6,906 nucleotides of DNA from DASZHA01 sp049644325 (GTDB lineage: Bacteria; Chloroflexota; Dormibacteria; DASZGP01), in contig JBARRR010000054.1 of NCBI GenBank assembly GCA_049644325.1, positions 1 through 6,906 of the forward strand, in the 5' to 3' direction. This document shows, piece by piece, positions 1 to 6,906 of this stretch. Positions within the stretch are counted from its first letter, which is position 1, and each line of letters opens with the position of its first letter. Under the pieces are notes generated by a model. The model saw only the letters and a program-made list of their open reading frames with translations. It did no database searches and was not told where the DNA came from. The translations under genes were made by a program, and so were the position numbers.

Positions 1-924
1 GCCGGCGTGGGCACCGACCACGCCCGCGCCCACGGCGACGCCCGCGGCGCCGACTGCCATGGCGCCACCGACCAGGCCAGCGATGTTGGCCCGCCGCTCC
101 CAGTCGGCGCCGTAGCCCGCCTGGGCGGCGGCTTCCAGCGCCGTCAGCATCTCGCCCGCGCTCTGGTAGCGCTGCGCGGGGTCCTTGGCCAGGGCGCGGT
201 TGAGCATCTCTGCCGCCTGGGCCGGCAGGTTGGCGTTGAACTGGCGAGGGTCGGGAACGGGGTCACTGAGGTGCATCCGCATCGTCGCCACCGCCGTGTC
301 ACCGACGAACGGAGGCCGGCCGGTGAGGAACTCGTAGAGCACCGCGCCGGCGGAGTACAGGTCGCTGCGGTAGTCCACGGTCCCGCCGCTGGCCTGCTCC
401 GGACTCATGTAGAGCGGCGACCCCGTGAGGCCGCCCGCCGCGCCAGGGCCGGCGGCGAAGTAAGCCTGCCCGAAGTCGGCCAGCTTGGAGACGCCCTGGG
501 GGTCGGCGATGATGTTGTCGGGCTTGACGTCGCGGTGGACGAGGCCCAGCGAGTGCGCGTAGCCGAGGCCGTTAAGCGCGCCCTTGAGGACGCCCAGCGA
601 CTGCTCCGGCGCCAGCCGGCCGCTGGTCTCGATGACCTTCTTCAAGGTGGCGCCCTCGACATACTCGGACACCAGGAAGGCGCGGCCCTCGATCTCGAGG
701 AAGTCGAAGACCTTGACGCAGTTCGGGTGGTCGAGCTGGGCCATGATCTGGGCCTCGTAGCGGAACTGCTGCAGGAAGGCGGGGTCGGCCACCATCTGTG
801 GCGCCAGCTCCTTGACGGCTACATTGCGGTGCAGGTCCTCCTGCCAGCCGAGGTACACGATCCCGTAGGCGCCCTGGCCCAGGGTGCCGCGGATCTCGTA
901 TTTGCCGGCTAGGAGGTCAGCCAT
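1..924 (-). CDS. Hanks-type serine/threonine protein kinase (PknB-like), partial at C-terminus
   Basis: Predicted ATP-dependent Ser/Thr kinase that phosphorylates proteins on the cytoplasmic side. The frame is open from an ATG at 924-922 to the window edge (308 codons, no stop). All catalytic elements are visible: glycine loop G16-Q-G-A-Y-G21, ATP-binding lysine K38 in AVKEL, alpha-C glutamate E57, HRDVKPDN at 130-137 with catalytic D132, DFG at 150-152, and an activation segment ending in SPE (174-176) in place of the usual APE. The domain ends near residue 270. A Gly/Ala/Val-rich hydrophobic stretch (about 281-303) follows and is probably a membrane segment leading to a sensor region outside the window. 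The gene lies 33 bases after the SDR stop on the same strand, so it may be the last visible gene of that operon. No Shine-Dalgarno is seen before the ATG. The kinase call is secure; its signal and substrates are unknown. Confidence 0.93.
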   Translation of the reverse strand, partial: MADLLAGKYEIRGTLGQGAYGIVYLGWQEDLHRNVAVKELAPQMVADPAFLQQFRYEAQIMAQLDHPNCVKVFDFLEIEGRAFLVSEYVEGATLKKVIETSGRLAPEQSLGVLKGALNGLGYAHSLGLVHRDVKPDNIIADPQGVSKLADFGQAYFAAGPGAAGGLTGSPLYMSPEQASGGTVDYRSDLYSAGAVLYEFLTGRPPFVGDTAVATMRMHLSDPVPDPRQFNANLPAQAAEMLNRALAKDPAQRYQSAGEMLTALEAAAQAGYGADWERRANIAGLVGGAMAVGAAGVAVGAGVVGAHAG

Positions 925-933
925 GTCCGCGCC

Positions 934-939
934 ATGATA
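934..939 (-). promoter_or_regulatory. Candidate -10 element of a near-leaderless promoter for the kinase
   Basis: TATCAT on the minus strand ends nine bases before the kinase ATG, which would put the transcription start within a few bases of the start codon. This would explain the missing Shine-Dalgarno. No good -35 hexamer is seen at the right distance. This is inference from spacing only; the kinase could instead be read from the upstream operon. Confidence 0.3.
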
Positions 940-957
940 CCGGGCCTGACCGGGGGA

Positions 958-1743
958 CTATGACCGGTCCGCCGACTCCCGCTTGGGCAGCGGCGGCGCC
1001 ATCCCCTCCTTACCCGGGGTGCGCGGCCCGGGGATGCCGGCGAAGCGGTAGACCGCCGGCTCCCTGCCCGGCTGGCAGATGTAGCAGAGGCCCGCACCGC
1101 CCTCCCGGAGCGCCATCAGCACGGCCTTGGCGATGTCCTCCGGCACCAGCAGGGGAAAGCCCGCGTCGACCAGGATCTCCCGCTCCTCGGTGATCATCGG
1201 CGTGTCGGTGATGCCGGGACAGACCGCATTGATCTTGATGCCATCAGGTTCGAGCAGCGGTCCCATCGACCGGACGAAGCCTACGACGGCGTGCTTGGTC
1301 AGCGTGTAGATGGGGTCGGTGGCGAAGCCGGTAAGGCCCGCGATCGACGCCGTGGCGACAATGTTGCCGCCGCCGCGCGGCTTCATGTGCTTGGCCAGCT
1401 CGCGCGTGCCATAGACGACCTGGTCGACGTTGACGCGTACAACGCGGTGGTACTCGTCGTCGCTGAGAGCGGTGATGTCACTCACGCCACAGGTGACACC
1501 GGCGTTGAGGTAGCCGATGTCGATGCCGCCAAGCTCGGCCGACACCTTCTCGACGATGCCCGGCCAGGAGGACGATTCCGCGACGTCGGCCTCGACGAAC
1601 GCGTGCCCGACGCCGTCGGGCGGCGGCTTGAGATCGACAACCGCCACGTGCGCGCCTTCTTCCGTGAGCAGCCTGGTGGTGGCCAGGCCGATGCCAGAGC
1701 CGCCGCCAGTGACCATCGCGGCGCGGCCGTCGAGGACGCCCAT
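958..1743 (-). CDS. Short-chain dehydrogenase/reductase (classical SDR family)
   Basis: Predicted cytoplasmic NAD(P)-dependent oxidoreductase of 261 residues, the usual length for classical SDRs. The Rossmann signature TGGGSGIG is at 12-19. D37, at the end of the second beta strand, suggests NAD(H) rather than NADP(H) preference. D53-V54, the NAG motif at 80-82 and N105 follow. The catalytic residues are S133, Y146 and K150 (YTLTK), with PG at 176-177 after them. The C-terminal tail (about 225-261) is Pro/Arg-rich and may be flexible. Substrate cannot be read from the sequence. The ATG at 1743-1741 shares one base with the stop of the upstream membrane-anchored protein gene (TGATG), and only a weak GGGGA lies before it, so translational coupling is likely. 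Family assignment is secure; a specific reaction would be a guess. Confidence 0.93.
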   Translation of the reverse strand: MGVLDGRAAMVTGGGSGIGLATTRLLTEEGAHVAVVDLKPPPDGVGHAFVEADVAESSSWPGIVEKVSAELGGIDIGYLNAGVTCGVSDITALSDDEYHRVVRVNVDQVVYGTRELAKHMKPRGGGNIVATASIAGLTGFATDPIYTLTKHAVVGFVRSMGPLLEPDGIKINAVCPGITDTPMITEEREILVDAGFPLLVPEDIAKAVLMALREGGAGLCYICQPGREPAVYRFAGIPGPRTPGKEGMAPPLPKRESADRS

Positions 1744-2564
1744 CAGCCGAAGTCCCCAGGAGGCGCGCTTGCGACCGTGCTCGAAGTTCCATGGAAGCTG
1801 CTGCCGCCGTATGTGATCACGGTCTTGGTGTAGCCTCCGCCCGCGGCGCTGTAGTCGGTGAGACCGCCGCTGCTAGTCGCCTTGCCGTTGACCAATTCAC
1901 GGTGGATTATCACCAACGGGTCACTGGTGCTGGTGCGACGGACGCCGTCGAGGTTGAGGACGTGGTTGGTGCCCACCATCCGAAAGCCGACCAGGATCTC
2001 GGGCCGACCGTCGCCGGTGATGTCAGCACTCTTGGCGGTGATCGCCGTGAAGGACCCGCTGTCGCCAATGGCGTACAGCGCGGTCACCCAGTTCCCGGTT
2101 GTGCCCTTGAGGATCGAGATCCGTTTGCTGTTGTCGGAGATCTTGTGCTCGATCACCCACGCCATGTCCAGTTCCGCGTTTCCGCCAAACCTCACGAAGG
2201 TGCATTCGTCGCTGACCCAGCCGGTATGGTGCCAGTTGAGCCCGGCGGGGCCGCAGCCACCGGGTGGGCCACCGTTGGCTCCCCAGTTGACCGCGCTGCC
2301 GTCATCAGGGGCGGTACCGGTCCTGAGTACGGCTCCCTGAGGTCCGATCGTGGGAGCGCCCGGCGAAGGGACCCTGGCGCTGGAAGGGCTGGGGCTGATG
2401 TCCGGGCTCGGCGACGGCGACACCGTCGCACTGCCGCTGGCCGTGGTGTTTGACGTCGTCTGGTTGCGCGGCAGGAAAAGGAACAGGCCCAGAAGCACCA
2501 GGAGGAGGACCAGGACCCCCCCGATGATCAGCTGGTTGCGTCGGACCTTGAGGAAGGCCGGCAT
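1743..2564 (-). CDS. Membrane-anchored extracytoplasmic protein with one FG-GAP-like motif
   Basis: A 273-residue protein of unknown function, not recognised as a named family. From the ATG at 2564-2562 it has a short basic N-terminus (KVRR at 6-9), one strong transmembrane helix (about 12-31), a Ser/Thr/Pro-rich linker (about 36-72) and a C-terminal globular region (about 75-273), so the bulk should face outside the membrane. ADITGDGRPEILVGF at 180-194 resembles a single Asp-rich FG-GAP/VCBS calcium-binding loop; such motifs usually come in several copies in beta-propellers. The only two cysteines, C104 and C121, could form a disulfide outside the cell. A TTG at 2627 in the same frame would add 21 residues but would run into the divergent psiE-like gene, so the ATG is preferred. 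It is the first visible gene of the operon with the SDR and kinase; a role as an envelope protein linked to the kinase is only speculation. Confidence 0.82.
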   Translation of the reverse strand: MPAFLKVRRNQLIIGGVLVLLLVLLGLFLFLPRNQTTSNTTASGSATVSPSPSPDISPSPSSARVPSPGAPTIGPQGAVLRTGTAPDDGSAVNWGANGGPPGGCGPAGLNWHHTGWVSDECTFVRFGGNAELDMAWVIEHKISDNSKRISILKGTTGNWVTALYAIGDSGSFTAITAKSADITGDGRPEILVGFRMVGTNHVLNLDGVRRTSTSDPLVIIHRELVNGKATSSGGLTDYSAAGGGYTKTVITYGGSSFHGTSSTVASAPPGDFG

Positions 2565-2604
2565 TTGACCCGGAATGTTAGTCGATCCATTACTCTGCTC
2601 GGTT
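2565..2604. promoter_or_regulatory. Compact divergent promoter region between the anchored-protein gene and the psiE-like gene
   Basis: Forty bases separate the two divergent start codons. On the minus strand TAACAT (2580-2575) lies ten bases before the ATG at 2564. On the plus strand TACTCT (2591-2596) lies eight bases before the ATG at 2605, with TTGACC at 2565-2570 upstream, although the 20-base spacer is longer than usual. Neither start has a Shine-Dalgarno, which fits leaderless or short-leader transcripts. The two -10 candidates are so close that the promoters would probably compete. Inference from pattern only. Confidence 0.35.
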
Positions 2605-3089
2605 ATGGCTGACGACCGGCTGGACAACCCGCTCCGAGGCAGGATGCGCCACGCCGCCCTCGAAGCGATGGAGGCGCTCGAGGACGCGATCTACGGCATC
2701 ATCGCGGTCTTCCTGCTCGTCGGCGGCGCCCTTCTGCTATTTGGGGCCGCCTACCTGCTGGTCGAGCATTTCACCCTCGAGACGATCAAGGACACCGTCG
2801 TCACCACCCTCGACCAGGCCCTGCTGGTGTTCATGGTGGCCGAGCTGCTTCATACGATCCGGATCACGCTTCGCGACCGATCCCTGGCCGCTGAGCCGTT
2901 CCTCATCGTCGGTCTCATCGCCGGCATCCGGCGGATCCTGATCCTGACCGCCCGCAACGAGGACGTCCACGACGCGCAGCAGTTCTTCTTCTTCTGGGTT
3001 CAGCTGTTGCTCCTGACCCTGCTGGTGCTGACCATGGTCGTCGCGGTGTTCCTTTGGCGGCGGACCTTCCCGGTAGGCGAGAAGGACGA

Positions 3090-3093
<4 letters not shown>
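2605..3093 (+). CDS. PsiE-family (phosphate-starvation-inducible E) integral membrane protein
   Basis: A 162-residue membrane protein with four hydrophobic segments (about 30-52, 69-86, 97-114 and 127-151) and a charged, cytoplasmic-looking N-terminus. The segment around residues 79-112, with AELLHTIRITLRDR followed by EPFLIVGLIAGIRRIL, has the conserved PsiE pattern: a Glu-Leu-Leu, then a basic loop, a Glu-Pro-Phe and a final helix with paired arginines. The molecular function of PsiE is not established; E. coli psiE is induced by phosphate starvation, and no Pho box was recognised here. The ATG at 2605 is chosen because it leaves room for a promoter and gives a typical N-terminus. An in-frame ATG at 2575 would add ten residues but nearly abuts the divergent gene. 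The stop TAG overlaps the enolase stop. Confidence 0.8.
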
Positions 3094-4356
<1,263 letters not shown>

Positions 4357-4370
<14 letters not shown>

Positions 4371-5163
4371 CTTGACCTCCTGGCGGGACGGCGTGACCGC
4401 CGAGCAAATGCGTGAGATCGATCGCCTGGCCGACGAGCGCTATGGCATTTCCAGCTTCGTGTTGATGGAGGTGGCCGGGCTGGCAGTCGCCCGGGTCGCC
4501 CGCGATCTCCTCAGGCCTCCCATCTCCGAGCGGGCGATCGTGATCCTAGCAGGGCCGGGGAACAACGGGGGCGACGGCCTGGTGGCGGCGCGGCGGCTGT
4601 TTGGCTGGGGCGCCGAGGTGTCGGTTTTCACCTCCTACCCGCTCGACCATGCCAGGGACATGTCGGCCCGACAGATCACCCTCGCCACCGGCGCTGGGGT
4701 CTCGGTTGAGGCCTGGGAGGTCGACGAAGAAGATGACGACTTCGACGAGCCGGGCGAGATCGAGGAGATCGAGGCCGGCGACCAGGTCAGCGCCGACGCC
4801 TCGGACCTCCAGACCTACGACCTGGTCATCGACGCCCTGCTCGGGTTCGGCGTCCGGGGCGACCCGCGGCCGCCGGTGTCGGGGATGATCGAAGCGGCAA
4901 ACGAGTCGGGAACCCAGATCCTGGCGGTCGACGTGCCGTCGGGGCTGGACGCGACCAGCGGACAACCGCAGGAGCCCTGCATCGAGGCCCGCGCCACCGC
5001 CACCCTGGCACTGCCCAAAACCGGCCTGCTGGCGGACGACGCAGGCAGCCATGTCGGACAGCTCTACCTGGCCGATATCGGCGTTCCCCTGCCTCTTTTG
5101 CTGGACTTCGGAGTCGACCCCGATGGTCTCTTCGCCGAGGACGACATCATGCGGCTCACTTAA
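4357..5163 (+). CDS. NAD(P)H-hydrate epimerase (YjeF N-terminal domain), stand-alone
   Basis: Predicted cofactor-repair enzyme that interconverts the R and S forms of hydrated NAD(P)H so that a dehydratase can restore NAD(P)H. From the ATG at 4357 it has 268 residues. The N-terminal helix (TAEQMREID at 14-22) and VLMEVAG are family-like. The nucleotide-binding signature GPGNNGGDGLVAARRL lies near 66-81, and DALLGFGVRG and AVDVPSGLDATSG follow, with PKTGL and a VGQLYLADIGVP segment near the end. It stops where bifunctional Nnr proteins continue into the ADP/ATP-dependent dehydratase domain, so only the epimerase half is present. A very acidic stretch near residues 124-141 replaces the usual variable loop. 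The start is uncertain: ATG 4357, GTG 4363, TTG 4372 and GTG 4393 are all in frame, and the earlier three overlap or abut the eno start. GTG 4393 would give 256 residues and a family-typical N-terminus. Confidence 0.88.
4375..4381 (-). promoter_or_regulatory. Shine-Dalgarno site that decides the TTG start of eno
   Basis: AGGAGGT on the minus strand sits four bases before the TTG at 4370, and it is the clearest ribosome binding site in the window. It supports TTG as the true start even though no ATG is available. It lies inside the divergent epimerase gene if that gene uses any of its earlier starts. Confidence 0.8.
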
Positions 5164-5171
5164 TCTCCCTG

Positions 5172-5200
5172 TTGACCGCACAGGAGGTGCCGTCTACACT
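5172..5200 (+). promoter_or_regulatory. Housekeeping-type promoter upstream of the ECF-like sigma gene
   Basis: TTGACC at 5172-5177 and TACACT at 5195-5200 are separated by 17 bases, the ideal spacing for a primary-sigma promoter. It lies in the 67-base gap after the epimerase stop, and transcription would start near 5207, leaving a leader of about 24 bases before the ATG at 5231. No GGAAC/CGTC pair typical of ECF-dependent autoregulated promoters is seen at matching spacing. Confidence 0.55.
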
Positions 5201-5230
5201 CACCTAAACGTCTCTCACTACGTCCTTGCA

Positions 5231-5767
5231 ATGAATGAACTTAGCCTCGCGCTAGACGTGCAGAGTGCACACCACCTTGGTTTCGAGGAGCTCTTCACGG
5301 AGCACTTCAACCAGGTATTCAGCTATGAGATGCGCCTCGTCGGAGACCTGGCGATCGCGCACAAGGTGAGCGAGGAGACCTTCGCCGAGATGGCCCGCTA
5401 CTATCGCGGCGGCAAGGTCCCCAACGAGCCACGCGCCCTGCTCTATCTGCTGGCCACCGCGCGCGCCCGCAACCACCTGCGGCACGGCGACCGGCCAGGC
5501 CTGTTCCAGCGGCTGTTCTCTCGTTCCGACGACCCGGTGGTGGAGTTCACCGAGGAGGACACCAGCGCCCTCACCAACGACACCGCCCAGCGGGCGATGA
5601 CCACCCTCGAGTTCAGCTCCCAGGTCATCCTGCTGCTCCACGACTACTGCGGTCTGACATACGACGAGGTCGCGCGCGCCGCCGGCATCGGACGCAGCGC
5701 AGTCCCCCGCGACCTGGATCGCGCCCGGCACGAGTTCAAGCAGGCGTACGACTACATCAGCTTCTGA
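5231..5767 (+). CDS. ECF-type RNA polymerase sigma factor (divergent sigma-70 family protein)
   Basis: A 178-residue protein with the two-domain layout of ECF sigma factors. The region 2-like part (about 18-85) begins FEELFTEHFNQVFSYEMRLVGD and ends in an ATARARNHLR helix. The region 4-like part (about 120-172) has LLLHDYCGLTYDEVARAAGI followed by a helix-turn-helix ending in DRAR, matching the usual GLSYEEIA...RAR pattern. Region 2 is atypical: where family members usually carry an A-E-D-l-v-Q-E motif, this has A43-H-K-V-S-E-E49, with Lys for the conserved Asp and Glu for the Gln. The ATG at 5231 is the only ordinary start that keeps region 2 intact; no Shine-Dalgarno lies just before it. 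The gene for a zinc-finger anti-sigma-like protein starts 36 bases after its stop, the standard arrangement for a sigma/anti-sigma pair. Family is likely; whether it still recognises promoters normally is open. Confidence 0.82.
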   Translation: MNELSLALDVQSAHHLGFEELFTEHFNQVFSYEMRLVGDLAIAHKVSEETFAEMARYYRGGKVPNEPRALLYLLATARARNHLRHGDRPGLFQRLFSRSDDPVVEFTEEDTSALTNDTAQRAMTTLEFSSQVILLLHDYCGLTYDEVARAAGIGRSAVPRDLDRARHEFKQAYDYISF

Positions 5768-5803
5768 TGGGCCGCCGCCCAGCGGAAGAAGGGTGACCGC
5801 GCC

Positions 5804-6906
5804 ATGAAGAAGTGCCAGCCGCGGCTGCTGACGCCATACCACGACGGCGAGCTGACCAAGGCAGCCCGGGACGAGATCGAGGAGCATCTGCAGAGTTGCC
5901 CGTCCTGCGGCGCCATGCTCGACGAGGTCGTGGTTGCCTCGCACAAGGTCCGCGCCATGGGACGCGCCGCCGTGCCCCTCGACGCCCTGGTGCCGGCCGT
6001 CGAGGTGTTCGCGGATCGTGCCGGCCTGGACCTGGGCGCGCCTTTGCTGTCCGACACGGTCGAGGTCGCTCGCGAGCCTGCGACGGTGGTCGCGCCTGTG
6101 CCTCCCGCGCCTCCGACGATGGCGGGGACATTCGGGCCTGAGCTCGCTGATGAGACCGAGGCGACAACGGAAGCCCTCGCCGTTGAACACGACCCGGCGG
6201 ACCAGGCTGAGCAGGATCCCCCCGAGGTCAAGGACGAGCCTGATGAGGCCGAGCCCGAGGAAGCCGAGCCGGAAGTCGCCGTTGAGACCGCGCACCAGCC
6301 ACCCTGGGAGCGGATGCCCCCGCCGGGCCCCCCGTCGATCTCCCGGCCCACCACCGCGGCGGCTCCGGGAATCGGGCTGGCGGACGACGACGACCCGGTG
6401 GACCTGGCGCCAATACCCCCGACGCCGACCGCGGACACCGAGACGGACGAGCCCGAGGCGCCGTTGACAGCCGCAGATGCCGAACCCAACCACCAGGCTG
6501 ACGAGCCGGAGCAAATGGAACTGGCCGCGCCGACCGATCCCGTCGACTTCCACGCCCAGGCACCCCCGCACGAGCTGAGGCCGCCGTGGCTGGGCGAGGC
6601 GGACGTCGAGGACTACAGCCTCGAGGCCGAGGGTCGCGCCGCCGTCGACGACGCCATCGAACACCAAACCGCCGCCGAAACGGATGGCACAGCCGATGGC
6701 TCGCAGGCCAAGCAGACCGGGGCCGAAGGCGACGAGCTCGAAGAGGTGCCCGCATCGGACGCCCCGGTGGCAGAGGCCGACGCTCCGGCCGCAGAGGCAG
6801 AGGCCGAGGAGGACGCAGAGCGCGACCTGACCCCGATCGACCCGATCCCCGACCCTGGACCGGTGTCGCCACGACCCGAACCCCGGCTCGAGCCACCGCC
6901 AGAGCC
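5804..6906 (+). CDS. Zinc-finger (HC2-type) anti-sigma-like protein with long acidic Pro-rich tail, partial
   Basis: The frame is open from the ATG at 5804 to the window edge (367 full codons, no stop). Residues 1-50 resemble the zinc-binding anti-sigma fold: C4, then YHDGELT (12-18), then H28-x3-C32-x2-C35, the Hx3Cx2C signature with an upstream cysteine as fourth ligand. This domain normally holds an ECF sigma factor inactive, and the sigma gene lies immediately upstream, so the pair is probably co-transcribed. From about residue 90 the protein is low-complexity, rich in Glu, Asp, Pro and Ala, and likely disordered (dense acidic run 141-161, four Asp at 194-197). The only two tryptophans occur in PPW motifs at 166-168 and 260-262. 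No transmembrane segment appears in the visible part, although many anti-sigma factors have one soon after the finger; one could still follow outside the window. An AAGGGTG about nine bases upstream is a modest ribosome binding site. Confidence 0.78.
   Translation, partial: MKKCQPRLLTPYHDGELTKAARDEIEEHLQSCPSCGAMLDEVVVASHKVRAMGRAAVPLDALVPAVEVFADRAGLDLGAPLLSDTVEVAREPATVVAPVPPAPPTMAGTFGPELADETEATTEALAVEHDPADQAEQDPPEVKDEPDEAEPEEAEPEVAVETAHQPPWERMPPPGPPSISRPTTAAAPGIGLADDDDPVDLAPIPPTPTADTETDEPEAPLTAADAEPNHQADEPEQMELAAPTDPVDFHAQAPPHELRPPWLGEADVEDYSLEAEGRAAVDDAIEHQTAAETDGTADGSQAKQTGAEGDELEEVPASDAPVAEADAPAAEAEAEEDAERDLTPIDPIPDPGPVSPRPEPRLEPPPE

Noticed and set aside
7..912. A 301-codon plus-strand open frame
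   Set aside because: It mirrors the kinase gene, whose catalytic motifs are all intact on the minus strand.
948..969. Inverted repeat GACCGG / CCGGTC with a 10-base loop around the SDR stop codon
   Set aside because: A six-pair stem with a long loop and no following T-run is not a convincing terminator and is expected by chance in GC-rich sequence.
1291..1833. Plus-strand frame of 180 codons opposite the SDR gene
   Set aside because: Shadow of a gene with complete SDR motifs; no start signal or domain.
2565..2627. TTG start at 2627 adding 21 residues to the anchored protein
   Set aside because: It would overlap the divergent psiE-like gene start, adds a non-hydrophobic Ser-rich extension before the membrane helix and has no Shine-Dalgarno.
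5164..5230. Possible terminator between the epimerase and sigma genes
   Set aside because: No stable hairpin or T-run is visible; the gap is better explained by the promoter.
5252..6667. A 471-codon open frame on the minus strand opposite the sigma and anti-sigma-like genes
   Set aside because: It is antisense to two genes with clear family motifs; its Gly/Arg/Val-rich product shows no domain and such shadows are common in GC-rich DNA.

Overview
The window is GC-rich, almost fully coding bacterial DNA holding seven protein genes in three blocks; two of them run off the window edges. Base composition, TAnnnT-type -10 elements, several starts without a Shine-Dalgarno sequence and the gene types (PknB-like kinase, ECF sigma factor with a zinc-binding anti-sigma-like partner, PsiE) suggest a high-GC Terrabacteria lineage such as Actinobacteria, Chloroflexota or Dormibacterota. 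This placement is a guess. No RNA gene, mobile element, CRISPR array or convincing terminator was seen.

Block 1 (about 1-2564, minus strand) reads, in order of transcription: a membrane-anchored extracytoplasmic protein with a Ser/Pro-rich linker and one FG-GAP-like motif; a classical short-chain dehydrogenase/reductase joined to it by a TGATG stop/start overlap; and, 33 bases further on, a Hanks-type Ser/Thr kinase whose complete catalytic domain is followed by a Gly/Ala-rich hydrophobic segment cut by the window edge. The first two look translationally coupled, and the kinase may also have its own near-leaderless promoter.

Block 2 (about 2605-5163): a PsiE-family membrane protein (plus) converges on enolase (minus), and the two share a CTAG palindrome that provides both stop codons. 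Enolase starts at TTG behind a strong Shine-Dalgarno sequence and is divergent from, and possibly overlaps, a stand-alone NAD(P)H-hydrate epimerase (plus). Pairing a glycolytic enzyme with nicotinamide-cofactor repair makes metabolic sense, because damaged NADHX can arise as a side product of glyceraldehyde-3-phosphate dehydrogenase.

Block 3 (about 5172-6906, plus strand): a good housekeeping-type promoter precedes a divergent ECF-type sigma factor, followed by a protein with an N-terminal Hx3Cx2C anti-sigma zinc finger and a very long acidic, proline-rich, apparently disordered tail that continues past the window. This sigma/anti-sigma-like pair is the most unusual part of the window: the sigma factor lacks expected region 2 residues, and the partner shows no membrane segment in its first 367 residues.
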